This document shows, in pieces, positions 44,806 through 56,707 of a stretch of DNA of 64,000 nucleotides. Made by a program: the position numbers and the translations under genes. This DNA comes from Akebia trifoliata (Eukaryota > Streptophyta > Magnoliopsida > Ranunculales > Lardizabalaceae). Each line of letters opens with the position of its first letter. Position 1 is the first letter of the stretch. The notes under the pieces are model-generated. The model did not search any database. It worked only from the letters and a program-made list of their open reading frames with translations, and was not told the origin of the DNA. Where the stretch lies: contig CM030714.1 in the NCBI GenBank assembly GCA_017979445.1, forward strand, positions 18,657,892 through 18,721,891, written 5' to 3'.

Positions 44806-47280
44806 ATGGATACGATTGACGTTGATAAGTGTGGGAGTGTACCTATGAACAAAAATGTGGGATCATCTTCGATTATGAAAGTAGATAGTAGGGAACGTGT
44901 TGATTGCCTTAATTCTAACAAAGATGTTCGAAAGTCAAATGAACCATATGTTGTGTTGATTTTTTATTCAACTGAGGGAGCAAAACAATATTATGAAGAA
45001 TACGAACGTTAGGAAGGATTTTGCATTCGTGTACTAAGTAGTTCAAGGACAATACGAGATTCAAATGCGATGATTGGGATAACATATGTTTATACACATG
45101 AAGGCAAACATACATTCGGGAAAAAAGAAGATGCGATGACAGATGAGAATGAAAGGGGGAAGAAGAGAGTTGCAAGAAGTTGTTCCACTTTTAAATGTGG
45201 ATGTGAAGCATACATGCGCATTGTATTCGACCAATATGCAGTAAAATGAAAAGTATTATTTTTCAATGATGATCATAATTACAAGGCTATCACGCCATCG
45301 AGAAAAATGAAAATGAAGTCGAATCGAAATATGCAGAGCATAACTAAGGATCTAACAGAAACATTCCATAATCAAAACCTTCAAATTAATAAAGTTCCAT
45401 CAATTCTTCATGGAAATATGATCGATTTTGATGGTAGAGATTGTTACAATCACCTTCGAAATGTCAGGCGACAGGATTTAGAAAAAGACGATACATAATG
45501 TGTACTTGAGTACTTTATTATAAAATAAAATGAAAATCCACAATTTTTCTTTGGGATAAAATGTGATTAAGATGGGAGAGCAATTAATTTTTTTGGGTGG
45601 ATACGAGGTCAAGATTATCATATGAATATTTCGGTGATGTAGTGACATTTGACATAACTTATAGGATAAATAAGTACAAGAGGCCATTTGTCCTATTTAC
45701 TAGAGTCAATCATCATTTTTAGTATATCCAATTTGGATGTGCTCTTTTAGGAAATGAGACAGATACTACTTTTGTATGGTTGTTCGAGATGTGGCTTAAC
45801 GCTATGAGGGAAAAACATCCAACTTCAATAATCATAGATCAGGATTTGGCAATGAGGAATGCAATTGCCAAAGTTTTTCCCAACAGCCGTCATCGTCTAT
45901 GTATTTGGCACATTTGGAAGAAATTTGTGGAGAAGTTGTCCCATAAGTACTTTGAAAATTCTACTTTCAAAGATAGAAAAATGTATTTGATCGTCATACA
46001 TTGGGGAATAGTTTGAAAAATAGTGATAGAATGTGATTCTGAAAAATGGATTAGAAGATTATGAATGGGTGCAACACCTGTTTGAAATAGGAAAATCTTG
46101 GGTGCCTATGTATAATCGAACAACTTTTTTTGCTGGTATGAATACCATTGGATGTAGCGAAAGTATCAATACATTCTTTGATGAATTTTTTAATTCGACA
46201 ACAAGTCTTAGAGAATTTGTTGTGAAGTATGAGGAAGCATTGAAGAATATTTTGAAAAAAAAAGAGTGATGAAGATTATGAAATGGAGCACAAGTTTCGA
46301 TGTGTCAATGACAACGACTTGCTTTTGAAATATGCAGCAAAAGTTTATACGAGAAGTATATTTAAAAAATTAAAGGAAGAATAGGTCCAAGTTTTTTGAT
46401 ATAAAGTTGAAAGAAGGGAGATAGAAGAAGGAATTCAAACGTTTTTAGTGAAAACTGAGTTTGGCGAGTTTGATGACTTTATTTTGAAAATAAATCTGGA
46501 TACCTACGAGGGTACATACGGGTGATAATAATTAAAATTTCTTAAAATTATTTGTCGGCATTTTTTAAAAGTGTTCACACACCTTGACATTGATGTTATA
46601 CCATCATACTTTATTATTGAGAGATGGAGATAAGGGGCTAATAAATTTAGGTGATGGATGTACAAGTAACAATCGATGAGAATGAACTGTCCAAAGCATT
46701 GAGATATGACAATATGTGTAAATAGGCTAATACATTGGGTAGTTATATATCATATTCAATGAAAGCATACACATTTTTCACGAATGCCGTAAATGATTTG
46801 TCGAAACAAATTTATGCAATTCAAATGGAAAAAATGACAGAAATTGTTGCTCAACCGAATGAAGAGGCACATGAAAAAAGAAAATGTAACCTATCTCAGT
46901 TACTTTTGGACTCGAATATCACGCAAACAAAGAGTAAAAAGAAGGATGAGAAGGGAAAAGAAAAGGTTGATACTATGGGTATGTTGAAAAGCAGTACTGA
47001 GTTGAGCCAACAAAAGAAGAAAAGAAAATGTGCATTCTATCATAAACTTGGACACGATAAGCGAATATGTCCTATGAATCAAATAGAAAGAAAAAAGATT
47101 GTACACAAGGTAATTATAAGTATTTTTTATAAACTAATGACTTAATTTAATGCATTTAATTGAATAAATTTTAAGTAATGTCTTATTTATTTATTTATAA
47201 ATTTTTCCTCAAAAATTGATGATATACAAGAATTGGACAAAGACATGGAGAATGATCACGAGGCCTTTACTTTGGAATGA
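44806..47280 (+). pseudogene. FAR1/FHY3-related, MULE-type transposase pseudogene
   Basis: The family derives from Mutator-like transposases. An N-terminal FAR1-type DNA-binding region can be read from about 44940 to 45300 (YYEEYER, GFCIRVLSSSRTI, TFKCGCEAYM, HNYKAITPSRKM), with stops at 45010 and 45247. The MULE core follows: YFGDVVTFDTTY-like sequence in shifted frames (about 45625-45665), then an open frame at 45780-46016 with SIIIDQDLAMRNAIAKVFP and HRLCIWHIWKKF. Next is 46033-46269 with GMNTIGCSESINTFFDEFF. A C-terminal lysine-rich region (46735-47145) carries CAFYHKLGHDKRICPM, a knuckle missing one Cys. At least five shifts or stops abolish function. No flanking terminal inverted repeats were identified. 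Confidence 0.85.
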
Positions 47281-47394
47281 GGGTATCTTATGTTTTCCTT
47301 TGGATTTCCTTTCTTGAAATTTAAAAATACATTCCTAAAAATGATTTACCAATACTAAATCAGTATTATGATTCACCAATGCCGAATCAGTCCT

Positions 47395-47580
47395 AAAAAT
47401 TGAAGGTTATAAAGCAGATGATGTTGTAGCTATGCTTGTAGAACAAATTCTACAAAGGGGATTTCGAGTAGTTGATGGGTTTGGAGCTGTTGTTAAATAT
47501 GATGCATTGTGCGTGATGAGGTCGATGGCGTAATAAGAACTGTAGGCAAACCGTACGTGCAAAATGCCCTTACTAACATG
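47395..47580 (+). pseudogene. Fragment of a plant 5'-3' exonuclease (PolI-like) gene
   Basis: IEGYKADDVVAMLVEQILQR followed by GFRVV matches the conserved acidic EADDVVATL region of the plant nuclear-encoded PolI-type 5'-3' exonuclease family. After a deletion and frameshift comes RDEVDGV, the GDEVDGVPG motif of the same family with its Gly lost. The segment between these motifs is missing. It sits about 115 bp past the FAR1-like pseudogene, which may mean capture by a transposon. Only two motifs support the call. Confidence 0.6.
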
Positions 47581-50500
47581 TAAGTGTTTTGAATTGGGTC
47601 ATGCTTCTAGCCCTTTTTTCATCCTTATAAGGGTGGTCTTTTAATGCCCACGGCCTCAAGATTGAAATTATTGAGTACCATTTAATTGTGCCAATGGCTT
47701 CTCAACCAAGTCACAACCTGCATCAGGAAAGAATAATGAGAAATGGTCATTCCACCATCATGTGACATATATGTTGCTAAGCAGTGGTGATCATGTTTCA
47801 TGATTGACCTTTTGATGAGTCCCACTAAAGAGATGTTCAAAGTTTAAATCCAACATTCTCAAATGATAACAATCAATTATCGTGTATTGACCTTTTGTCT
47901 ATAAACCATTTCCTTCAACTGTCCACAACTGTTTTTTAATGTGAAGTTAATTTTTCTTCTTATGACTTTATATGATATTATTGACTTGTTAAGAGATTTT
48001 TTTCCTTGTTAGTATACTGCCTGTTAACCTTTTTATTGATTCCGTAAAAATATTGGATCCAGGTAAACCAGATAGTTTGAGTTCTAGATTGGTGGTTTCA
48101 CATATCGGGATGAGTTCTATAGGGACTTCAGTCAGGCAATTGCTCACTCATGGGAATTCAGCCCCACAAGATATAGTGTTCTTCCAGTGTGAGTGTAGCA
48201 TTTCTAAATCGATATCTGGCTTTAGAAAACTAGGACAAAAAGTAGCCACCTCCATGTTCACCATGGGGAATGATATTGGAAAAATGTTTCATTTCATATA
48301 ACATTCTAATATCCTTTTTTTATTGCATGTCTTTTACTCTCATATAACACATACCCATGGACAATGACCTTATGGTCTAATTGGTGAATTATGTAGTTTT
48401 CCTTCTCTTTGATAACAGAGTATGGTTTCTTTCTACTGTGAACTGTTTGGTGTTGATTTAGAGGGAGATACTTGTTTCTGCTGAATCTGTCGAGCTTATG
48501 AGGAATCTACTTTACTTCCTAAATTCCACGACCTCCCAACTGCCACTCAAAGTTCTGCATCAACCAGGTCAGGAGTTTAGCTCACCTATGTATTATTCAT
48601 CAGAATTTGACGTATTAGATAGTGTTACAAATTAGATCAATCTGATATTTGGTATAGGCATTCTAGTGTAAGAATCTGAAAAATAAAACTGAAGTTTGTA
48701 TTAGTATTTTGAAAAATGGATGGGATTTATTCCTAAAAGAATGTGTCCTGAATTTTGAGAATAAAACTGAAGTTCATTTCCCATATTAGTATTTGTATAT
48801 ATTCTTCAAGCTTTGTCTTCAATTCATTAGTGATTGTAACATTTGGAAGAAGGTTTAGATAACAGTAGAGAGAGAGAGAGAGAGAGAGAGAGAACATTTG
48901 GTTTCATGCTTCTTTAGAACCTTTGTCTGTTGAATCCTATGTGGTTGATTTACCTTATTTTTTTCACCATGTTTACCCAAGCTAAACTTAATTTCAATTA
49001 TGGCATCGGTTCCATTAATATGTCAGTGAGTACTTTGACAACTTCTGGAAACACTGGGGTTTATGGATCTAACACCCTATGCAGAAGAGTAAGGCAAATA
49101 GGTTTGAGGGTTCAGGTTGGATGGTTGTTCAAATGGAGTGATCAGGGGATGAATGCTAGTGCAAAACAAAGTGAGAGTGCTAATGAGGACATATTAATAT
49201 TCTTTTTCCAGCTAAACTTGGCAACTCGAGTGCAAGTAAGTATCTTTATAAATTGTTGCAGTTCCTTGACTTTCTTCCTTGGCAGTTGTAGTTTTGTATT
49301 GTTTAATTTTTGTTTGTTTGGTAAATCTGGAATGGTAGTTGCTTTGAATATGGAGTAGTATGATAATGCCAAACAATTGAGAGACAAGCTTACTGAGATA
49401 AATCCATTGGATTCATGTTGTTTTGAGTCCTTCTTTAGAACAATTGAATCATTCTCTAATTTATTTTTCAGGTAAAGTTGGCTGAGGGTATGGTTGCTCA
49501 AGGTTCACTGACATGTAGTTTGAACCATCTCCTACAAAGCTATTCCAGTTCACTTCCATCACTTAATATACCAACCATGGGGGCTAGAGGAGATGGGTTT
49601 CATATGGTGGCATATCGGACATTGGACTGATTTCTTGCTTGGAATTTCGAAGATGTGGACATGGGTGATATAGGTGTGAAGAATAGACTGACTCAGAATA
49701 CACCCACATTACACAGGATTGCAAGCTCGGAACATCTGCAGAATATAATTTTCACTGAGGCTATAAGCAATGTTTCAGGGATTTGGCTATGAGAATGACT
49801 TAATTAATTTGGTTGTTTTTTTAGACTTTAGTTTGTATGGAAAATTATTGTTTCTTTCCCTTGTTTTTTCTAATTGTAATGATAGTAAAACAAAATGACT
49901 CATTTGCTTTCATTTCCTCTATTTAGTTTAAATGTTGCAAATCTTTTCATATATGAGCTTTCTTGCGAATGAAGTAGATAGCCACAATAGTTCAATTTGA
50001 TTAATTTTTTGAATAGGTTGCAATCTGTGGTAGTCATCTGAGAAGCTTTTCAAGAATACCCCAGGTTTACTCAAAACTTGAACTTGTCCCAAGGTTTCTG
50101 ATAGAGAATTACTTGTATGTTTGCATCAGATCTGGAAATGATTTCGACATTACGGCTCAAAGAATAGCAACTTCGACCCTCATATGAAGGATGCCTTTGT
50201 TCAGGCTTTGAAAGAAGCTGAATGAGCTTCTATTACCAGTCCTAGAGATGGAGGAGTTTCTCGATTTTTTATAGTTAATTAACATCCATGTTCTTACCAT
50301 TTTAAAAACATCGAGACTAATAATCTGATCAACAGGATTTGAGAAGTATCATACTTGTAATCCCCATGTATGGGAAAGATAACTTCTATATTGCTTTTAT
50401 TGGCTCTCTGTTCCTACTTTGATTGTCGTCTCCATCGGATTGAAACAATAGTGGGCTTAATCAGAACAACCATTTGGTTCATTTACATACTTTGAAGAGA

Positions 50501-51220
50501 CCTTGGTCTGTGCTTGAGATTCTTCTTTTATCTTCAAACTATTATTGTATGCATTCGTTTTCCATCTCAAATGGATTCCAATTTGATCGATTTACGTCGG
50601 GATTTTCCAGTAGTTACAAAGTATGAATTGTCCATTGGATTTCGAGGAAAAGTTCAAGTAGTTTTAGATGATTTATGTACTGGGCCTGTCCCCCAAAAGA
50701 AAACAAGGGTAAATACTTAGTAGTGTCATGTCCAAGTTTAATTCTCAAATTTCATCTGTGCACAGTAATTTCATCTAGGCTCAGCCTTGTTCTAGTGGAC
50801 TCAATGTATAAATCCACGCACAATAATGACTTGGAACAAAGATTCATGATCCTCCACTTAAGTCACATAGATTAACCTGAAAACATAGTAGGTTGCAAAA
50901 TATACATATAGAAACCCAATATCATCATTGAAATTAGAAGCTCATTACCAAGGATATCTTTTACAGTTGATTTCTGGAAGATACATATAGAAACCCAATA
51001 TCATGATTGAAATTGGAAATCATATTTAGGTTGCAAAATATCTACTTGGGAGTTAGAATTATAACAAGAACACAAGTTTTGGGTCTCGAGTATGACCTTG
51101 ATCTCTTCAATAGGTTCAGATTAAACAGGGGATATACATTAATACATAACATAACTTTTGTACATACACGAGTGAGCTTCAATCCTCACTGCCTCATTGT
51201 TACTTTAAATACAAATTACT
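47581..51220 (+). other. Series of exon-like pieces, unidentified
   Basis: Several short open stretches with plausible splice sites lie on the plus strand. 48053-48300 contains APQDIVFFQCECSISKSISG. 48462-48567 has acceptor TTGATTTAG, donor AGGTCAGG and SVELMRNLLYFLN. A frame near 49020-49110 has TTSGNTGVYGSN; 49470-49620 has VKLAEGMVAQG; 50556-50708 has DLRRDFPVVTKYELSIGFRG. They read like exons of one ordinary plant gene in order, with stops and gaps, so a pseudogene or captured gene fragments are likely. I cannot name it. A (GA)n microsatellite lies at 48865-48893. Confidence 0.4.
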
Positions 51221-51240
51221 AAAATTACCAAAGGTCTATT

Positions 51241-51867
51241 CTAGTCCTCAATTTCTAATTTATCTAATTTTTCTTTCAAATTATTATAAAGATTTACAAT
51301 ATTCTCAAAAAGGCCTTCGATCATTTTTTTCCCATTTGTAATTTCTTCACCCGCCTCTACGTCTATTGATGCATTAGTCTTCAATTCCTCATCCCACATG
51401 AAAAAATCGTAATCATTTTTTTCTGACTGAAAAAGAATTCACATAAAACATAATTTGAGAAAAAAAAAATCACTATAAACTACAATGTTGATTCAGTACA
51501 AATAAAAAAATTCACTTACAGTTGATTTAGGACAACAATAAAAAAATTTTCCTTTATTGCCATTTTTGTTTGATGTGGTAGTTATTAATTTGCAAGGTCC
51601 ACACCCACATTTGCAACATTTTCGTTTATCCATCCAAATCCAATATCCACAATCATTGTCATTTCTAACCTAGAGGAGACAAACAAAATTATTCATAAAG
51701 TTTTCAATAATTTCTTATCAAAGAGTATGTTAAATAATTAAAGATTACCGTATTTGGACATTTAAAATAAGGACGATTAGGATTTCTTGAAGTTTCAGAA
51801 ATGAATACTTGACAAATTCCTTTGACACAAGCACATGAAATTTTTATTTCCAACAATATCCCAAATA
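51241..51867 (-). CDS. Protein with two tandem GRF zinc fingers, three exons
   Basis: Exons on the minus strand: to 51749 (5' limit uncertain, taken as about 51867), 51669-51520 and 51426-51241. The joins ACG/GTT and ACT/TCA keep frame, with donors GTAATC and GTAAGT and acceptors CTCTAG and TTTTTCAG. GRF finger 1: CACVKGIC, RNPNRPYFKCPNT, then NDNDCGYWIWMD across the first intron. GRF finger 2: CCKCGCGPCKL, GKFFYCCPKS, then YDFFMWDEE across the second. The end is acidic and coiled-coil-like (NIVNLYNNLKEKLDKLEIED). GRF fingers bind single-stranded nucleic acid in known proteins. Exons 2 and 3 are intact. No start codon is evident in exon 1. A retrotransposon begins about 250 bp upstream, so the 5' part may be displaced. 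Confidence 0.7.
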
Positions 51868-52111
51868 CTTGAGAAGATAATATGAAAAGAAAGAAAAAAG
51901 AGACAGTTGGATAAGCATCATAAAACACTAACCAACATGAAAATTTTAAATGAAATATTACAACTACTAAATCTAGTAAAGAAAAAAAGTAATAGGCAAA
52001 AGTTGGGGTGCCAATTAATGCCTGCATCTTCAATGCCTATCATTTGTTTTGGATAAGTATCTCCGAAGCCTATCATATATTGATCTGATCAATGCATTCT
52101 ATGATAGATAT
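51868..52111. other. Upstream flank of the GRF gene up to element F
   Basis: T-rich on the minus strand, fitting an intron or 5'UTR that ends at a candidate acceptor CTTCTCAAG at 51868-51876. The bases 52107-52111 are GATAT, the target duplication of element F. Confidence 0.4.
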
Positions 52112-53838
52112 TGAAAGCGCCCTCGATCCGCGGGGTGCGCGGATCCGCTTTTGACCCTTGAGGTTTGGGAGTCGCCACCTAGTTATTGTGGTCTAGGAAC
52201 CAAACTGACTCTAAAATGGATAAAAAAGAACTAATCTACTATAGAAATCTGAATCCGGAGATCATGTTACGGGGTTGGAAGGTGTTAGGCACCAACCCCG
52301 CCCGGCCAATGCCGGTCTCTACTTATCCCAAATAGATCTACATTGCTAATGATAAAACCTAGATTAAAAAAATAATAAAAAACCTTACCTTCGATCTGCA
52401 AAAGCACTATTCCCTCAGATCTGAAAAACAGTTCCTTGTACCGTACTTCCTTGCTTCGTTTTGTCTCCGGATCTGATTTCTGATCTCCGAGGCAAGGTGT
52501 CTCCTTCTTGGATCTGAATGCTTTGAATTTGTGGTGGATTTTTTGGATTTTTTGGGAGGTTTTTGGGTGTTTTTTAGGCTAAAATAGGAGTAAGGGTGTT
52601 AGGGAAGGAGTTGGGGCTTCAAAATTAGGGTTTTGGAGGGGTTGTGGAGGCTTCTTCACCTACTTTTTCTAGGGTTTTTTCTTTGATACGAAAATAGGGT
52701 GTGGAGGCTCCTATTTATAAAGTTTTTAGAAGCATTAGGGTTTGATTAGGGTTTCTTTTAGGGTTTCAATTAGGGTTTTGACTTAGTCTTTAGGGTTTTA
52801 GGGTTTTGACTTTAGTCTTATGAGATTGACTTGATTAGTTTTAGATTAGGGTTTGGATTTAGGGTTTTGACCTTAGTCTTATGAGATTGACTTGATTAAT
52901 TTAGATTAGGGTTTTGATTTAGGGTTTTGACCTTAGTCTTATGAGATTGACTCGATTAGTACCTTGACTTCAGTCTTGCTTGATTGACTTTAATTTTGAC
53001 TTCAGTCTCACTTGATTGACTTTAATACCTTGACTTCAGTCTTGCTTGATTTACTTTTAATTTTTGGAGAACCCCCTTATATTATATCTTTAATTCTTTG
53101 GACCCCCAAATGGAGGGGTCCTTAAAGAAATATCCCACGAACCCTCAACAATTTTGCCTAAGAGTAATTAATCGATTTTTTTAGGTTCAACTTTTTAAAT
53201 TAATTTCATTAATGTTTCACTTTAATTATTTAATGTTTTATTTATTAATTTCGAATTTTTTAATTATGAAAATTGTGAAATTACCGTTTTGCCCTCGGAG
53301 AGGATTTTTTACGTTTTAAGTCGTTTTTCAATGTTCCAGGATGTTTTGGAATCAGTTTTTCGTAAGGAATTCAATGGAAATGTTGGTTTTTGTCATTTAT
53401 GAATTTTTTTGTATGAAATGATCGTGAACTTTATGAGGGGTATTTTCGTAATTTTGTCAAATTTTGTGAAAATTGGCGAAGTGGTTTACTTGGTTTCGAT
53501 TTGTTGTTTTATGTGTTTGAACGGATTTTCCTAAGCGTAATGTAGGCTCTAAGGTTGTTTTGCGATTAGGGGTATTTTGGTAATTTAATCATTTTTAGTG
53601 ATTTTTATCGTGAAGCTTCTTTTTGGTTTGCAAGATGATGATTTCTATGTTTCTGGGGTCGTATTTTCCTAGCGTAGCGTGGTTTCTAAGTTTTGTCAGT
53701 TCGAGATACCTCATCCGGATTTCTGAAACATATCTGGTAACAAAATAAAGCATTGGAATAGACATCCATCATTGGGAACCTTTGCGATCGGGTTGACGAC
53801 TTGATTAATCAGGCGGATGCAAAAATGAGGTGTCTACA
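52112..53838 (-). repeat. 3' LTR of Tat element F
   Basis: 1727 bp; plus-strand ends TGAAAGCGCCC and GGTGTCTACA. The polypurine tract follows at 53839. TATA box (minus strand) at 52712-52719, with AGGGTTTTGA / TTAGGGTTT words beside it. Confidence 0.95.
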
Positions 53839-53851
53839 GATGCCCCTCTTT
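53839..53851 (-). other. Polypurine tract of element F
   Basis: On the minus strand AAAGAGGGGCATC immediately precedes the 3' LTR. Positions 53852-54190 are untranslated sequence matching 36557-36906 of element E. Confidence 0.88.
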
Positions 53852-54190
53852 GGCAGAAGGTTGAAGCAAACTAGATAGCAAATCTATCTTGGTAGATTAG
53901 TGCGATATCCGAATGCCAAAGCTAGTGACAGTTCATTTTGCAGCCTGATTTAACAATTCGTCGGGGTATTCGGATCATTGAGCATGAAACTCTCCCCGAA
54001 CTAGAAAAATGTCAGATCCTTGAGCGCGAGCTCTCACTGGCAGTGTCAGATCCTTGAATTTTAAAAAATTCTCCTTGACTGATATAACAACTGTGCAAGT
54101 GTGTGGGCTCAAAATCTGAGATAGATTTTAAAGAGTTTGAGTTGGAAATGAGTCAAAATGAAGTAAATTTAAACTGAGCGTAAACTGAGC

Positions 54191-55262
54191 ATAAATCCAA
54201 GAAAACCCTTGGCGGCAACCGAGCAAGGTCCAAGATAACCCTTGGCGGCAACTGAGCAAAATCCAAGATAACCCTTGGCGGAAACTGAGCAAAATCCAAG
54301 ATAACCTTTGACGGCATCTGAGCAAAATCCAAGATAACCCTTGGCGGCATCTGAGCAAAATCCAAGATAACCCTTGGCGGCAACTGAGCAAAATCCAAGA
54401 TAACCCTTGGCGGAGACTGAGCAAAAATCAAAGATAACCCTTGGCGGAGACTGAGCAAAATCCAAGATAACCCTTGGCGGCATCTGAGCAAAATCCAAGA
54501 TAACCCTTGGCGGAGACTGAGCAAAATCCAAGATAACCCTTGGCGGCAACTGAGCAAAATCCAAGATAACCCTTGGCGGAGACTAAGAAAAATCCAAGAT
54601 AACCCTTGCAACTTGGCGGCATCTGAGCAAAATCCAAGATAACCCTTGGCGGCATCTGAGCAAAAATCCAACCAAGATAACCCTTGGCGGAAACTGAGCA
54701 AAATCCAAGATAACCCTTGGCGGCATCTGAGCAAAATCCAAGATAACCCTTGGCGGCATCTGAGCAAAATCCAAGATAACCCTTGGCGGAAACTGAGCAA
54801 AATCCAAGATAACCCTTGGCGGCATCTGAGCAAAATCCAAGATAACCCTTGGCGGAGACTGAGCAAAATCCAAGATAACCCTTGGCGGCAACTGAGCAAA
54901 ATCCAAGATAACCCTTGGCGGCATCTGAGCAAAATCCAAGATAACCATTGGCGGCAACTGAGCAAAATCCAAGATAACCCTTGGCGGAGACTGAGCAAAA
55001 TCCAAGATAACCCTTGGCGGCAACTGAGCAAAATCCAAGATAACCCTTGGCGGCATCTGAGCAAAATCCAAGATAACCCTTGACGGCATCTGAGCAAAAT
55101 CCAAGATAACCCTTGGCGGAAACTGAGCAAAATCCAAGATAACCCTTGGCGGCATCTGAGCAAAATCCAAGATAACCCTTGGCGGCATCTGAGCAAAATC
55201 CAAGATAACCCTTGGTGGAAATGAGCAAAAATCAAAGATAACCCTTGGTAGAGACTGACTGA
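54191..55262 (-). repeat. 33-bp minisatellite of element F, about 32 units
   Basis: On the plus strand the unit is CCAAGATAACCCTTGGCGGC plus ACTGAGCAAAAT and variants. Four main unit types are told apart by the bases after GGCGG (CAAC, CATC, AGAC, AAAC). Runs of CATC-CATC-AAAC recur, a 99-bp higher-order pattern. CCAAG...CTTGG in every unit can form a 5-bp hairpin. Frames of up to 396 codons stay open only because 33 is divisible by three. Compared with about 13 units in element E, the array has expanded or contracted. Confidence 0.93.
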
Positions 55263-55992
55263 GTAAAACTGAGAACAAAGAAATAAATCTGGGAGAGAAA
55301 CGATTGAAAATGAGTCTGGAGAAGAGTGGTTGAATCTGGGCATGAATAGATTTGGGACAGAATGGATATCCTATTTCCTATGTGAGATTCAGAATGCATT
55401 TGTTTGAACCTCAAGGTTTTATCAAAAAGTTTTGTAAATTTAAAACCTGAGTTTGAACCTTAAGAGTTTTTTGAAAAACTGCTATCAAGAGGGTAACCTT
55501 AGGTTTGGAGTTCTCATTTTAGGATTAACATTGCTCACAAACAAAATGTCCCTAGTTTGACAATAAACATGGCATTGAAAATAATTGAACACATCATTAA
55601 AAAATGCCCCTAGTATAAAGGGGGGAAATTACATATCTAGAAGAAAAAGAAAAAATGCCCTTTGTATGAAGGTTTGAAATATTTGATTACCACAAACGCA
55701 ATAAAGATCCAACTTTTAATTTTGATTAATTTTATTAAAGATTTTGAGTCAGGCTCAAGAGAACAAAATATTTCCTTTTGAGACTCATTATAGAGTTCAC
55801 CATTCTCTCCATTGGTTCACTTGGGGAAGTAAGAATTTTCAGATCGATCGTAGACAAGATACTTGTGGCTTCTGAATCTATGCCTGGTTTAAGTTGAGTA
55901 TTGAACTTGATTATTCGGATTTCTGATGTTTCAGCTCGACTGCTCTCAGCTTGGGATTTTCTTCTGTTTTTTTTTATTGCTCTAACTTTTGC
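55263..55992 (-). other. Non-coding 3' region of element F
   Basis: Counterpart of 35351-36132 in element E, with AAATGCCCCT and AAAATGCCCTTTGTATGAAG words. No coding potential was found. Confidence 0.55.
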
Positions 55993-56190
55993 CTAGATCG
56001 CCTTTTCAGGTTTTCAATCTATCGAGCTTGCTTTAACTTTTTCCTAGATCGCCTTTTCAGGTTTTCAATCTAGCGAGCTTTTTCTTTTTTCTTGGCTCTG
56101 ATTGTTGCCAAAGTTGTCCTTTCAGATTTTCAACTTTGCGAACTTGCCTTAATTTTTGCCTAAGTCGCCCTTTTCGGGTTTTCAACTTAG
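55993..56190 (-). repeat. Array of four stem-loops in the 3' region of element F
   Basis: On the minus strand, in order: CTAAGTTG/CGACTTAG (56190-56160), CAAAGTTG/CAACTTTG (56138-56109), CTAGATTG/CGATCTAG (56073-56044) and ATAGATTG/CGATCTAG (56022-55993). The inner core is the same AAAACCYGAAARGG type as in element E. Order, spacing and pairing match element E. In unit 3 two arm positions differ from E (C for T and T for C), and both remain paired as Watson-Crick or G-U. Positions 56191-56707 are post-integrase sequence, T-rich on the plus strand. Confidence 0.8.
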
Positions 56191-56707
56191 CAGGCTTCAT
56201 CATTTTTTTTTTTTATCTTTTTCTTTTCCTCTGACCTTCTAGAATTATTGTCTGATCATGTTCTACTACCCTCCTTAACCTTTTCACACGGTACTTAGGA
56301 GGACTTTTATAGGTAGGCTTGGGACTAGACGTAAAATGAAAGGGATTTTGAGGCTCAAAAACCCAAATGCCCCTTGTGTGGCATTTCATTTAAACTTTTT
56401 CTTGAATTTTCTTCCCCATTCTTTTGAATTTTTTTCTTTTTAGATTTTTTTTCTTCATCGGGGAATCTATTTTTTTAATTTTGGTGTGGTCGGGCCTGAA
56501 GTAACTTCTCAGGTTGCCTACGTACCCCAAATTTTTGGGATCAGACCAAAACGTAGTTCGGATTTTTCCCTCCCCTGGGTTAGGTAATCAGGCTAAGAAA
56601 TAAAAGGCACATTTTTTTTTTCTTTTTGAACAGGCTGCAAAGGGCTGAGAAAGGAGATAATGAACTGGGTAGCAGGAAAATTGATTCGGCCAAAGATGGC
56701 CTCCTTA

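Noticed and set aside
48865..48893. (GA)n tract as a GAGA-factor regulatory element
   Set aside because: It is a plain microsatellite, with no defined promoter nearby to support a regulatory claim.
54191..55262. Possible CRISPR-like array of direct repeats
   Set aside because: Units are contiguous without unique spacers, the context is a plant retrotransposon, and CRISPR is not expected in a nuclear plant genome.
54153..55343. A 396-codon minus-strand frame and several overlapping long frames on both strands
   Set aside because: They are produced by the 33-bp minisatellite, whose period is 11 codons; several frames are open at once and no known domain or start context is present.
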